Positions 1 to 5,507 of a DNA stretch of 6,921 nt are shown piece by piece. The stretch is from positions 1-6,921 of the forward strand of contig CAYMBJ010000131.1 in NCBI GenBank assembly GCA_964388665.1, in the 5' to 3' direction. The stretch is from CALCCV01 sp964388665 (lineage in GTDB: Bacteria; Bdellovibrionota; Bdellovibrionia; Bdellovibrionales; Bdellovibrionaceae). The stretch's first letter is position 1; every line of letters begins with the position of its first letter. The notes under the pieces were generated by a model. That model ran no database searches, had not been told where the DNA came from, and saw only the letters and a program-made list of their open reading frames with translations. The position numbers and the translations under genes were made by a program.

Positions 1-35
1 ACTTCCACAAAAGGGCTCCCTCTTTCAAGTTTCAA

Positions 36-446
36 CTAACTTTGAGATGTCTCCAGAAGTATGATCACAGGAATTCCTTTTTCCCGGCTCTCTATAATCT
101 CCCGTCGAATAGCAGCCTCAGCGATTTTCTTAGTATCAAATTCCGTGGATGGATGGGTTACAAAAAGAACTCTCTCGCCATGAATGGTGCGGCCACCCCA
201 AGCATCTATGATCTGCGAAGCCTTAAGGCTCTGCGAAAACTGCGAAGCCACAAGGCTCGAAGCATTCTGGGCATTCTGGGCATTCTGGTCGCCTTCCATT
301 CGAGCCTTGACATTAGCATCGCATGCAGACTGCGCAGCGCCCTTCACTTCGCAGTCTGAGTCTACCTGCGGTGGCACCTGTATAGCCTGGGCAAATGATG
401 TCACAATGAAGGCAATACAGACTGTCATTAAAGATTTCTTAAACAC
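36..446 (-). CDS. Small exported protein of unknown function
   Basis: The 136-residue product begins with a classical signal peptide: Lys3-Lys4, a hydrophobic stretch at about 7-18, and a likely signal peptidase I site after Ala-Gln-Ala (19-21). It should therefore be exported to the periplasm or beyond. The mature part has two cysteines (32 and 42, possibly a disulfide), a QNA triplet repeated three times (54-62) and a second short repeat (SLVASQ at 64, SLKASQ at 73). Residues 92-131 look like strand-helix-strand (RVLFVTH, a charged helix, then PVIILLE) and the protein ends right after, as if a larger alpha/beta domain were cut short. The start is GTG, chosen because GGGAG lies six bases upstream; an in-frame ATG at codon 7 would destroy the signal peptide's charged end. 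I do not recognise the family. It follows scpB on the same strand but 443 bases away, so it is probably its own transcription unit. Confidence 0.72.
   Translation of the reverse strand: MFKKSLMTVCIAFIVTSFAQAIQVPPQVDSDCEVKGAAQSACDANVKARMEGDQNAQNAQNASSLVASQFSQSLKASQIIDAWGGRTIHGERVLFVTHPSTEFDTKKIAEAAIRREIIESREKGIPVIILLETSQS
213..257. repeat. Imperfect 18-base direct repeat, 27-base period
   Basis: CTGCGAAGCCTTAAGGCT (213-230) recurs as CTGCGAAGCCACAAGGCT (240-257), 16 of 18 bases identical and 27 bases (nine codons) apart. It keeps the reading frame and gives the paired SLVASQ/SLKASQ motif in the exported protein. The first copy contains a perfect 12-base palindrome, AGCCTTAAGGCT (219-230). Confidence 0.8.
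262..288. repeat. Three perfect 9-base tandem repeats (QNA codons)
   Basis: GCATTCTGG occurs three times without interruption (262-270, 271-279, 280-288). On the coding strand it encodes Gln-Asn-Ala in each copy, so gain or loss of a unit would change protein length by three residues without a frameshift. Confidence 0.9.
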
Positions 447-452
447 TTAAAT

Positions 453-457
453 CTCCC
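453..457 (-). promoter_or_regulatory. Ribosome-binding site deciding the GTG start
   Basis: On the minus strand GGGAG (within AAGGGAGAT) sits six bases before the GTG at 446. This is the reason for preferring the GTG over the ATG at 428, which has no comparable site. Confidence 0.65.
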
Positions 458-470
458 TTACTTAAAGTAA
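458..470. promoter_or_regulatory. Interrupted palindrome, possible operator
   Basis: TTACTT and AAGTAA flank a single central base, 12 bases upstream of the exported-protein GTG and next to its ribosome-binding site. A bound protein or a small hairpin here could affect initiation. It is short and AT-rich, so chance is a real alternative. Confidence 0.2.
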
Positions 471-544
471 ACGATTTCTAAAAATAAAAAGCTGAATAGC
501 GACAGTAGATTGCATGCCGAAATCAGTTTCCATGCTTTTCATCA

Positions 545-574
545 TTTGCATTCTCTGTGTTTGCATTCTCTGTA
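545..574. repeat. Two-copy 15-base tandem repeat
   Basis: TTTGCATTCTCTGT is repeated exactly at 545-558 and 560-573 with one base between, giving a 15-base period with 14 of 15 bases the same. It lies about 100 bases upstream of the exported-protein gene, where paired sites for a regulator would be plausible. No function can be read from the sequence. Confidence 0.75.
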
Positions 575-790
575 CCAGGACGCCATGAAATCTGAACCAC
601 ATGGAGCGGCATAGCCTCATCAATAATAACAATTATTGTATTGAATCGAGTATTTTTTATATGGCTTGGGGGCCTCTTTCAAATGGTCAGAGGCTTACTA
701 CCCTTGATGATCGCCGACTCTCAAGCTGGAAAGAGAAATATTCATCTCCCCTCTTATGCTTCAGTATCCCGTTACTTCAGGGCCTTTCGT

Positions 791-810
791 ATCTGATTTT
801 TTCAGATTTT
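791..810 (+). terminator. Weak hairpin with T-run, possible terminator
   Basis: ATCTGA (791-796) and TCAGAT (802-807) can pair around a five-T loop and run into TTTT on the plus strand. The six-pair stem has only two G-C pairs, and there is no credible plus-strand gene upstream, so this may be a chance structure. Confidence 0.18.
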
Positions 811-889
811 ATCATAAAATAAAATGGGCCAAACTCAAAAAAGACTGCTTTCCATTCCAGCCTAGGAGCTTGGGGATAGATTTGACTTC

Positions 890-2383
890 CTACATTTGGA
901 TCTCAGGCTCGTGATCCTCTGATTCATCATCAGACTCACCATCTGAGCCCTCAGTATCCATTTCAGCATCGAGGTCACTATCCTCAGCTTCTAAAGCGGA
1001 AGATTCCTGAGCCTCTACAGACTCCCTATTTTCAGAAGGATCAGTGCTCGCAGAGGATTCTGCACCCGCTTCGTCAGGCATATTTGGAGTGGCGTTGCCG
1101 GCGGCCATCTGCTGGTCGTAGCGAATCAGCCACTTCTTGTCGCGTTCAGAAACATTTTCATTAAACAGCAAGGATTCGCGAATAAAATCCGCTTTTTCTT
1201 TTTCTTTTTGTGCCTTTTGCCGACGCTTTTCTTCTTCAAAAAATTCTGATGATGTGGAGATGTTTTCAAGACTACTTTGAATCTTGTTAAGCTCGTCTTC
1301 ACCTTCAGAGTAGCTGCTCATCATGGACTGCGAAAGGTTGTCGGTAATTTCGGAAAGTGACTCTTTCTTTTCTGGTTCAAAGTCATCCGAAATTCCTTCA
1401 GGAATCAGATCGTCTATTTGCGATAAGGTTGGCAATTCTCGCAAGTTTCTGAGGCCAAAAATTTCTAAAAACTTGCGGGTCGATGCATACTGCATGGGGC
1501 GTCCAGGAAGCTCACTCTTGCCATCAAAAGCGACCAGACCTCGCTCCATCAGGGCTCGTAGCAAATGCCCTGACTCCACACCGCGAATCTCATCAATTTC
1601 TGATTTAATAATGGGCTGCTTGTAAGCGACAATCGCCAAAGTCTCCAATGCAGGTCCAGAGAGCTTGAATGATCGCGCACGCATATTGCGTTGAATGAAT
1701 TTGATATGATCTTGCTTGGTTCGCAATTGAAAGCCACCACTGACCTCTTCTAAAGACACTCCGCGACTGGCTCCTGCAAGCTCTACTGAGAGAGCATCTA
1801 GGGCCCTGCGAATTCTCTCGTTGGTGGCATTGGTGCCCTTAAAAATCGCTTTGATCGCAGCCATGCTCACAGGTTTATCTGAGGCAAACAGCACGCCTTC
1901 AATGATGGACTGAATCTCTTGGTTTTCGAGTTTATCGAGCTCGTCAATTTCTGCTGACTCAAAGGACTCCAGCTCGGAGCCGCCCAAATCAAATTCACCC
2001 TGCCGAAGTTCACCACTGAGTTCTTCGCGCAAAACCTGGCTCAACTCGTCCAAATCGTCATCGGCACTCATGTTCAGGTCCGTGACTTCATCAGCGCCTG
2101 CGTGCGCGTCGGTCGCTTCATCTGAAATCATGTCGGCATCAGTAGACTCATCGATATCAGTGTCAAGTTCATCAACTTCGCTCTCGTCCACTTCACTAAA
2201 ATCCAAAACAATGGTAGCGTTTTTAACAACGAGAGTTTCCTCTGTTAGATTGTCGTCTCCCGGCAAAGCCTCGTCAATTTCGCTTCGACCTTGGCTTTTA
2301 TTTTTACCTAAGCCCTGATTCTTGCTTTGGCCTTTGCTTTTGTTTTGGCCCTTGTTGGCGCCCTTGCCTTTTTGCTTATGCAT
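890..2383 (-). CDS. scpB: Chromosome segregation/condensation protein ScpB, with long acidic extensions
   Basis: ScpB is the dimeric winged-helix subunit of the cytoplasmic Smc-ScpAB condensin; it binds ScpA and helps organise and segregate the chromosome. The family core is at about residues 153-325: a first winged helix (153-235, beginning LENQEIQSIIEGVLFAS) and a second (240-318) with the diagnostic LSGPALETLAIVAYKQPI...EIRGVESGHLLRALMERGLV and GRPMQYASTRKFLEIFGL segments. At 497 residues it is about twice the usual 170-250. The excess is an N-terminal basic Lys/Gln/Gly/Asn-rich stretch (1-33), an acidic linker with repeats (34-152), a charged helix-like segment (380-428, including RDKKWLIRYDQQM) and a strongly acidic Asp/Glu/Ser tail (433-497). 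The start overlaps the scpA stop by eight bases (ATGCATAA) with only a weak upstream ribosome-binding site, which points to translational coupling. The core identity is certain; the role of the extensions is unknown. Confidence 0.95.
   Translation of the reverse strand: MHKQKGKGANKGQNKSKGQSKNQGLGKNKSQGRSEIDEALPGDDNLTEETLVVKNATIVLDFSEVDESEVDELDTDIDESTDADMISDEATDAHAGADEVTDLNMSADDDLDELSQVLREELSGELRQGEFDLGGSELESFESAEIDELDKLENQEIQSIIEGVLFASDKPVSMAAIKAIFKGTNATNERIRRALDALSVELAGASRGVSLEEVSGGFQLRTKQDHIKFIQRNMRARSFKLSGPALETLAIVAYKQPIIKSEIDEIRGVESGHLLRALMERGLVAFDGKSELPGRPMQYASTRKFLEIFGLRNLRELPTLSQIDDLIPEGISDDFEPEKKESLSEITDNLSQSMMSSYSEGEDELNKIQSSLENISTSSEFFEEEKRRQKAQKEKEKADFIRESLLFNENVSERDKKWLIRYDQQMAAGNATPNMPDEAGAESSASTDPSENRESVEAQESSALEAEDSDLDAEMDTEGSDGESDDESEDHEPEIQM
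2061..2150. repeat. Three diverged 30-base repeats (decapeptides) inside scpB
   Basis: Residues 78-107 of ScpB fall into three decapeptides, DESTDADMIS, DEATDAHAGA and DEVTDLNMSA, each beginning Asp-Glu-x-Thr-Asp. In DNA the 30-base units share a conserved edge (plus-strand CTTCA/CTCA followed by TC) but have diverged inside. A doubled pentapeptide, SEVDE SEVDE (63-72), lies just before them. The pattern suggests growth of the acidic linker by in-frame duplication. Confidence 0.7.
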
Positions 2384-3479
2384 CCATCATCTCATTTCCG
2401 CCCTCTTCAGAACTTTCATCGTTAGACTTTCTCAAGCCCAACTCCAGCTCTGCTTGAAGAATCTCTTCGTCAGTGGCTAGCTCATCAAGTTTTTCGAAGT
2501 TTTGATCGGTCTCTAACAGTTCCGCTTCTAAATTGGCAACAGACTGCCCAGGCTCCGCTGTTAAGGCACTTAAGCTCTGCTCATCATCATCAGATGCGTC
2601 AGCCTCGCCGGCACCACTCACCGTGTCTCGCTCTTCTAGCTCTGCCAAATCTTCTGAGGAGAGAGGGCTTGGAGAAACAGACTCCGGAAAATCTGTAGCT
2701 TCAGAAACAGCAATTGCGGCGCCATACTCTTCAACATTGCCAATCACATCTTGGGTGATCTCTTTTTTAGGTTCTATCCAAATTTCATTGTAAATATCCG
2801 CTTGAAACAAAAACACATAGCCCAACTTGGCAAGCTCCAAGAGTGAAAGAAAAGTGATCAAAATCTGCCGTGAGCGATGCTCAGTCACTTGAATCAAGTC
2901 GCTAAAGCCGACGGACTTTCCTGGCAATAGGCGGCTAGCCATTTCTAAAACACGACTGGAGATGGATTGCAGCTTGTGACCAACCTGGTGAACCTTTAAC
3001 TTTGCGCTCTTTAAAACGTGACGATAGGAAGAAATCAAAGAGAACAGAGCATTTTCTTCTAAGACAATGTCTTCTGGTGCGGTGATCAGATCTTCGCGAA
3101 ACCCACGCAAGAACAGATCTCGCCCCACCCAAGGGCGCTCGCTCAGTAGCCGTGCGGCTTCTTGAAATTTTTGATACTCCAATAGTCGTTGCACCAATTC
3201 TTTGCGCGGATCTTCTGATTCGATCTCTTCGCCATCAGCATTGTAATTGGGCAGGAGCATTTTTGATTTGATCTGAATCAGTGTGGCCGCCATGGCAACA
3301 AAATCACCAGCTAGCTCCAAGTCGAGCTCGCGCATTTGCTTTACGTATTCGAGATACTGCTTGGTAATCTCATGGATTTTTATGTCCATGATGTCCATCT
3401 CTTCTTTGCGAATCAGATACAATAGTAGAGGCAACGGCCCTTCAAAACGAGGCAGGTGCACCAATAGATTCATTGCCAC
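2376..3479 (-). CDS. scpA: Segregation and condensation protein ScpA (kleisin)
   Basis: ScpA is the kleisin that bridges the Smc heads and carries ScpB. The N-terminal Smc-neck domain is clear (residues 5-115: LPRFEGPLPLLLYLIRKEEMDIMDI, then ITKQYLEY and AGDFVAMAATLIQIKSKMLLP), and the C-terminal winged helix is at about 170-236 (SRVLEMASRLL...ILITFLSLLELAKLGYVFLFQ...EIWIEP). In the usual FEGPLDLLL signature the Asp is replaced by Pro17. Residues 245-367 form an extra acidic, low-complexity tail that makes the protein about 120 residues longer than the typical 230-270. Two starts compete: GTG at 3479, seven bases after AGAGGG, and ATG at 3473, which makes an ATGA overlap with the trpS stop but has a poorer site. 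Either way it is coupled to trpS upstream, and its end overlaps the scpB start. Confidence 0.95.
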   Translation of the reverse strand: MAMNLLVHLPRFEGPLPLLLYLIRKEEMDIMDIKIHEITKQYLEYVKQMRELDLELAGDFVAMAATLIQIKSKMLLPNYNADGEEIESEDPRKELVQRLLEYQKFQEAARLLSERPWVGRDLFLRGFREDLITAPEDIVLEENALFSLISSYRHVLKSAKLKVHQVGHKLQSISSRVLEMASRLLPGKSVGFSDLIQVTEHRSRQILITFLSLLELAKLGYVFLFQADIYNEIWIEPKKEITQDVIGNVEEYGAAIAVSEATDFPESVSPSPLSSEDLAELEERDTVSGAGEADASDDDEQSLSALTAEPGQSVANLEAELLETDQNFEKLDELATDEEILQAELELGLRKSNDESSEEGGNEMMDA

Positions 3480-4546
3480 TTCATAGCCCTCTTGATCTCC
3501 TTCAAAGTCTTTTGCGCCTCTTCGCGGGCCTTTTCGTTGCCCGTTTTTAAAATCTTGTCGAGTTGCTCACTTTGTTTCAAGAGATCTTGCTTTTTGATGC
3601 GTGGCTCAGTGGTCATTTTCTCGATATTTTCAAACAATCGTCCTTTGCAGTCGCCACAACCAATGCCAGCGGTGCGACAGCCCGTCTCCACCCAAGCCAA
3701 ATCCTCTGCTGAAGAATAGAGCTTGTGGTAACCATACACGGAACAGCGCGTGGGCTCGCCCGGGTTTTCGCGAAGCGCGCGTGCAGGATCGGTGATCATG
3801 GAGTTCACCTTTTTGCGCAGCTGCTTTTCGGTGTCCTCAACCAACAGCAACGTATTGTTGTAGGATTTGGACATCTTCCGACCATCCAGGCCCGTGATCA
3901 TAGGTGTCTCGGTGAGCAGGGGCTTGGGCTCAGGAAGTTTGGTCTTATAGAGATTGTTGGTGCGGCGAATGATCTCGCGATTGAGCTCCAAGTGAGGAAC
4001 CTGATCCTGCCCCACTGGCACCAGCGAGCCACGATAGATGGCAATGTCTGCCGCCTGGAGCACAGGATAGGCAAATCGCCCCAGATTGTGGGTATCATTG
4101 CGTTTGTTTTCCTCTTCAGAATCTTTCCAAGTCGGCACGCGCTCCAACCACCCCATGGGTGTTAGGTTTGCAAAGATAAAATACAATTCGAGATGCTCTG
4201 GCACCTGGCTTTGAATAAAAAGAACGCATTTTTCCGGATCGAGCCCAAAGGCGATGCATTCGGCCAGGGTCGCTCGAGACCAACTCATCATTTCGCGTGG
4301 ATCTTTATAGACGGTGGTCATGCCATGCCAGTCCATCGCACCAAAATAGCAGCTGTACTCATTTTGTAGAGTCAGCCAGTTTCTGATGGTGCCCCAGTAG
4401 TGGCCAATATGCAGCCGTCCCGATACACGAATTCCACTCATCACTCGCTGACTTTTTGCCTGTGCTGCCTTGACCTCATGCGCCCCGGATTCACCCGTCA
4501 GCGCTTCACTTGAATCTGTTGCAATTGCTTTTGAATCTACCATCAT
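3470..4546 (-). CDS. trpS: Tryptophanyl-tRNA synthetase with putative [4Fe-4S] site
   Basis: This class I aminoacyl-tRNA synthetase charges tRNA-Trp with tryptophan using ATP in the cytoplasm. Visible signatures are GRLHIGHY (HIGH at 46-49), the dimer/tryptophan-pocket segment YPVLQAADI (160-168), VPVGQDQVPHLELNREI (176-192) and GRKMSKS (222-228). Residues 268, 290, 297 and 300 are cysteines spaced C-x21-C-x6-C-x2-C within the C-terminal anticodon-binding domain, nearly identical to the [4Fe-4S] ligand pattern known from Thermotoga maritima TrpRS. The usual N-terminus (about RVMSGIR, residue 34) is preceded by some 33 extra polar residues. ATG ATG at 4546 has no good ribosome-binding site, so a later start such as GTG codon 35 cannot be excluded, although none has a clear site either. 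The gene starts 13 bases after the protease gene and overlaps scpA, so it is mid-operon. Confidence 0.96.
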   Translation of the reverse strand: MMVDSKAIATDSSEALTGESGAHEVKAAQAKSQRVMSGIRVSGRLHIGHYWGTIRNWLTLQNEYSCYFGAMDWHGMTTVYKDPREMMSWSRATLAECIAFGLDPEKCVLFIQSQVPEHLELYFIFANLTPMGWLERVPTWKDSEEENKRNDTHNLGRFAYPVLQAADIAIYRGSLVPVGQDQVPHLELNREIIRRTNNLYKTKLPEPKPLLTETPMITGLDGRKMSKSYNNTLLLVEDTEKQLRKKVNSMITDPARALRENPGEPTRCSVYGYHKLYSSAEDLAWVETGCRTAGIGCGDCKGRLFENIEKMTTEPRIKKQDLLKQSEQLDKILKTGNEKAREEAQKTLKEIKRAMKWQ

Positions 4547-4559
4547 TCAGAAAAGACTA

Positions 4560-5219
4560 CTAACCGACAAGGCCTTGGGCAAGCGACAAGAGAAAATAGT
4601 AGGTCCACATCACGGGCATGGCTAAAAAATGCAGGGCGCCGGTCATGATCAGCACCAAAAGGACCATGGAGCTGATTTGCTCATTCTGCTCCAATTTATA
4701 ATTGAGAGAAGCGGGTAAAAAACGCGCCAGCATCTTGCCACCATCCAGTGGATGCAGCGGAATGGCATTAAAAAAGGCCAAAAAGAGATTGATGCGAATA
4801 AAGGACTTGATGATCTCCATCATTGAGGAGGTCAGGCTCCAATTGACAAAATTATAAGCGACCAAAACGATCACCACGGTGCCAAGAGTCGCTAAAATCA
4901 AATTCGACAGAGGCCCTGCCAAGGCAATCCAAAACATATCCTGGCGCGGATTTTTGAGGTTGCGGGAGTTGACGGGAACAGGTTTTGCCCACCCAAAGAA
5001 GATTGGTATATTGAACAGGAGCACCATCATGGGCAAGATGATCGTGCCCATGATGTCGATATGAGGAATGGGATTCAGGGTGAGCCGCCCCATCATTTCC
5101 GCCGTATTGTCGCCCTTCATTTTGGCAACCCAGCCATGTGCAAATTCGTGCACACAGAGTGAGAAGAGCATGGGAACAAAAAACACAGCTATTTTTGCGG
5201 CAAATTCCATCAAATCCAT
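4560..5219 (-). CDS. M50 family (site-2 protease-like) membrane zinc metalloprotease
   Basis: This is a compact intramembrane metalloprotease of the S2P/M50 family, which cleaves substrates within the membrane. Residue numbers here count from the upstream GTG at 5225. The zinc motif HEFAH (26-30, Glu27 catalytic) lies in the first membrane helix (about 11-33). LNPIPHIDIMG (50-60) and FGWAKPVPVN (77-86) are typical of the family, and NAIPLHPLDGG (153-163) supplies the third zinc ligand, Asp161. I count about five to six hydrophobic segments and no PDZ or CBS domain, so it is the short, YwhC/Rip2-like type rather than RseP. Start: GTG 5225, ATG 5219 or ATG 5210; I choose 5219 because AGG lies five bases upstream, but the site is weak. 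It is the first gene of the trpS-scpA-scpB operon. Substrate and role cannot be read from the sequence. Confidence 0.9.
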   Translation of the reverse strand: MDLMEFAAKIAVFFVPMLFSLCVHEFAHGWVAKMKGDNTAEMMGRLTLNPIPHIDIMGTIILPMMVLLFNIPIFFGWAKPVPVNSRNLKNPRQDMFWIALAGPLSNLILATLGTVVIVLVAYNFVNWSLTSSMMEIIKSFIRINLFLAFFNAIPLHPLDGGKMLARFLPASLNYKLEQNEQISSMVLLVLIMTGALHFLAMPVMWTYYFLLSLAQGLVG

Positions 5220-5250
5220 AGACACCTAGGTTAGTCGAATCCCTCGATTC

Positions 5251-5270
5251 TGTCTAGAAATGTCTACAAA
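5251..5270. repeat. Tandem decamer direct repeat upstream of the protease operon
   Basis: TGTCTAGAAA (5251-5260) is followed directly by TGTCTACAAA (5261-5270), nine of ten bases identical. The period equals about one helical turn, so two protein monomers could bind the same DNA face. The location 32 bases upstream of the protease start fits an operator, but function is a guess. Confidence 0.55.
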
Positions 5271-5281
5271 AGGGAGGTGGT

Positions 5282-5326
5282 ATGGACTCTACGGCAGAGC
5301 TTATAACGCACAATTTAAGGTCCTGA
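5282..5326 (+). CDS. Possible 14-residue leader peptide
   Basis: An ATG at 5282 is preceded by AGGGAGGTGG, a near-consensus ribosome-binding site with GGAGG four bases from the start. It opens a 14-codon frame (MDSTAELITHNLRS) ending in TGA. It lies about 180 bases upstream of the dehydrogenase start on the same strand. The stop codon overlaps CCTGAG (5322-5327), which can pair with CTCAGG (5350-5355). The peptide has no run of one amino acid that would suggest classical attenuation. This could be a leader ORF or chance; the strength of the ribosome site is the only strong evidence. Confidence 0.2.
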   Translation: MDSTAELITHNLRS

Positions 5327-5366
5327 GATTCTGTTAACTTTTTGTTAGCCTCAGGCGCGAGACTCT

Positions 5367-5426
5367 GCTGCAATATCCAAAGCTGCCATATCGAGTGCTG
5401 CAACACTGATAGTAGCGATATCGACA
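5367..5426. repeat. Degenerate 15-base tandem repeat, four units
   Basis: Four successive units read GCTGCAATATCCAAA, GCTGCCATATCGAGT, GCTGCAACACTGATA and GTAGCGATATCGACA. Most begin GCTGC and carry ATATC near the middle, and the last contains the palindrome CGATATCG (5416-5423). The 15-base period is five codons, and both strands stay open across it: the plus strand reads AAISK AAISS AATLI VAIST in the frame of the downstream dehydrogenase, the minus strand gives A-L-D-I/M-A type pentapeptides. There is no good start codon in either direction, so it is treated as non-coding. Confidence 0.6.
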
Positions 5427-5495
5427 GAACAAAAACTCCAACACCAGAACCATGTATTCAAATATATGTGGAATGCGGGACCCAGCCCCGCCGCG

Positions 5496-5501
5496 AAAGG
5501 A
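5496..5501 (+). promoter_or_regulatory. Ribosome-binding site fixing the dehydrogenase start
   Basis: AAAGGA ends six bases before the ATG at 5508. The earlier in-frame ATG at 5466 has no such site, and the 14 residues it would add do not resemble the family. Confidence 0.75.
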
Positions 5502-5507
5502 ACCACC

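Larger units (their letters stand above)
447..889. other. Non-coding gap between scpB and the exported-protein gene
   Basis: I see no convincing gene in these 443 bases. A plus-strand reading frame at 601-822 (73 codons) starts at an ATG without a ribosome-binding site and encodes no recognisable motif, so I leave it out. The gap holds several short symmetric or repeated elements: an interrupted palindrome TTACTT-A-AAGTAA (458-470) just upstream of the exported-protein start, a tandem 15-base repeat (545-574), CAATAAT-loop-ATTATTG (621-638), GCCTCT-loop-AGAGGC (672-694) and ATCTGA-loop-TCAGAT (791-807). The 3' end of the scpB transcript and the promoter of the exported-protein gene must lie here, but no good -35/-10 pair or strong GC-rich terminator stands out. 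Confidence 0.6.
5220..5507. other. Divergent intergenic region
   Basis: The promoters of both the minus-strand operon and the plus-strand dehydrogenase should lie in these 288 bases. I find no convincing sigma-70 pair on either strand. The best on the minus strand is TAGACA (5251-5256 in plus numbering), with TAACCT 17 bases on; that would give an almost leaderless protease message and matches the -10 consensus at only three positions. The spacer also holds a small hairpin (GAATC at 5237, GATTC at 5246), a decamer direct repeat, a mini-ORF and a degenerate 15-base tandem repeat, listed separately. Confidence 0.5.

Noticed and set aside
601..822. Plus-strand 73-codon reading frame in the non-coding gap
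   Set aside because: No ribosome-binding site, no recognisable domain, odd composition, and it lies antisense between two minus-strand genes.
835..880. Possible terminator of scpB (CCAAGC/GCTGG stem, then a distant T-run on the minus strand)
   Set aside because: The stem has a bulge and only five pairs, and the T-run is about 13 bases away, so it does not fit an intrinsic terminator.
3725..4165. Plus-strand 146-codon frame antisense to trpS
   Set aside because: A shadow of the strongly conserved trpS reading frame; no start signal or domain of its own.
5233..5250. TCGAATCCC, reminiscent of a tRNA T-loop
   Set aside because: No acceptor stem, anticodon arm or D-arm can be built around it; it is part of a short chance hairpin.
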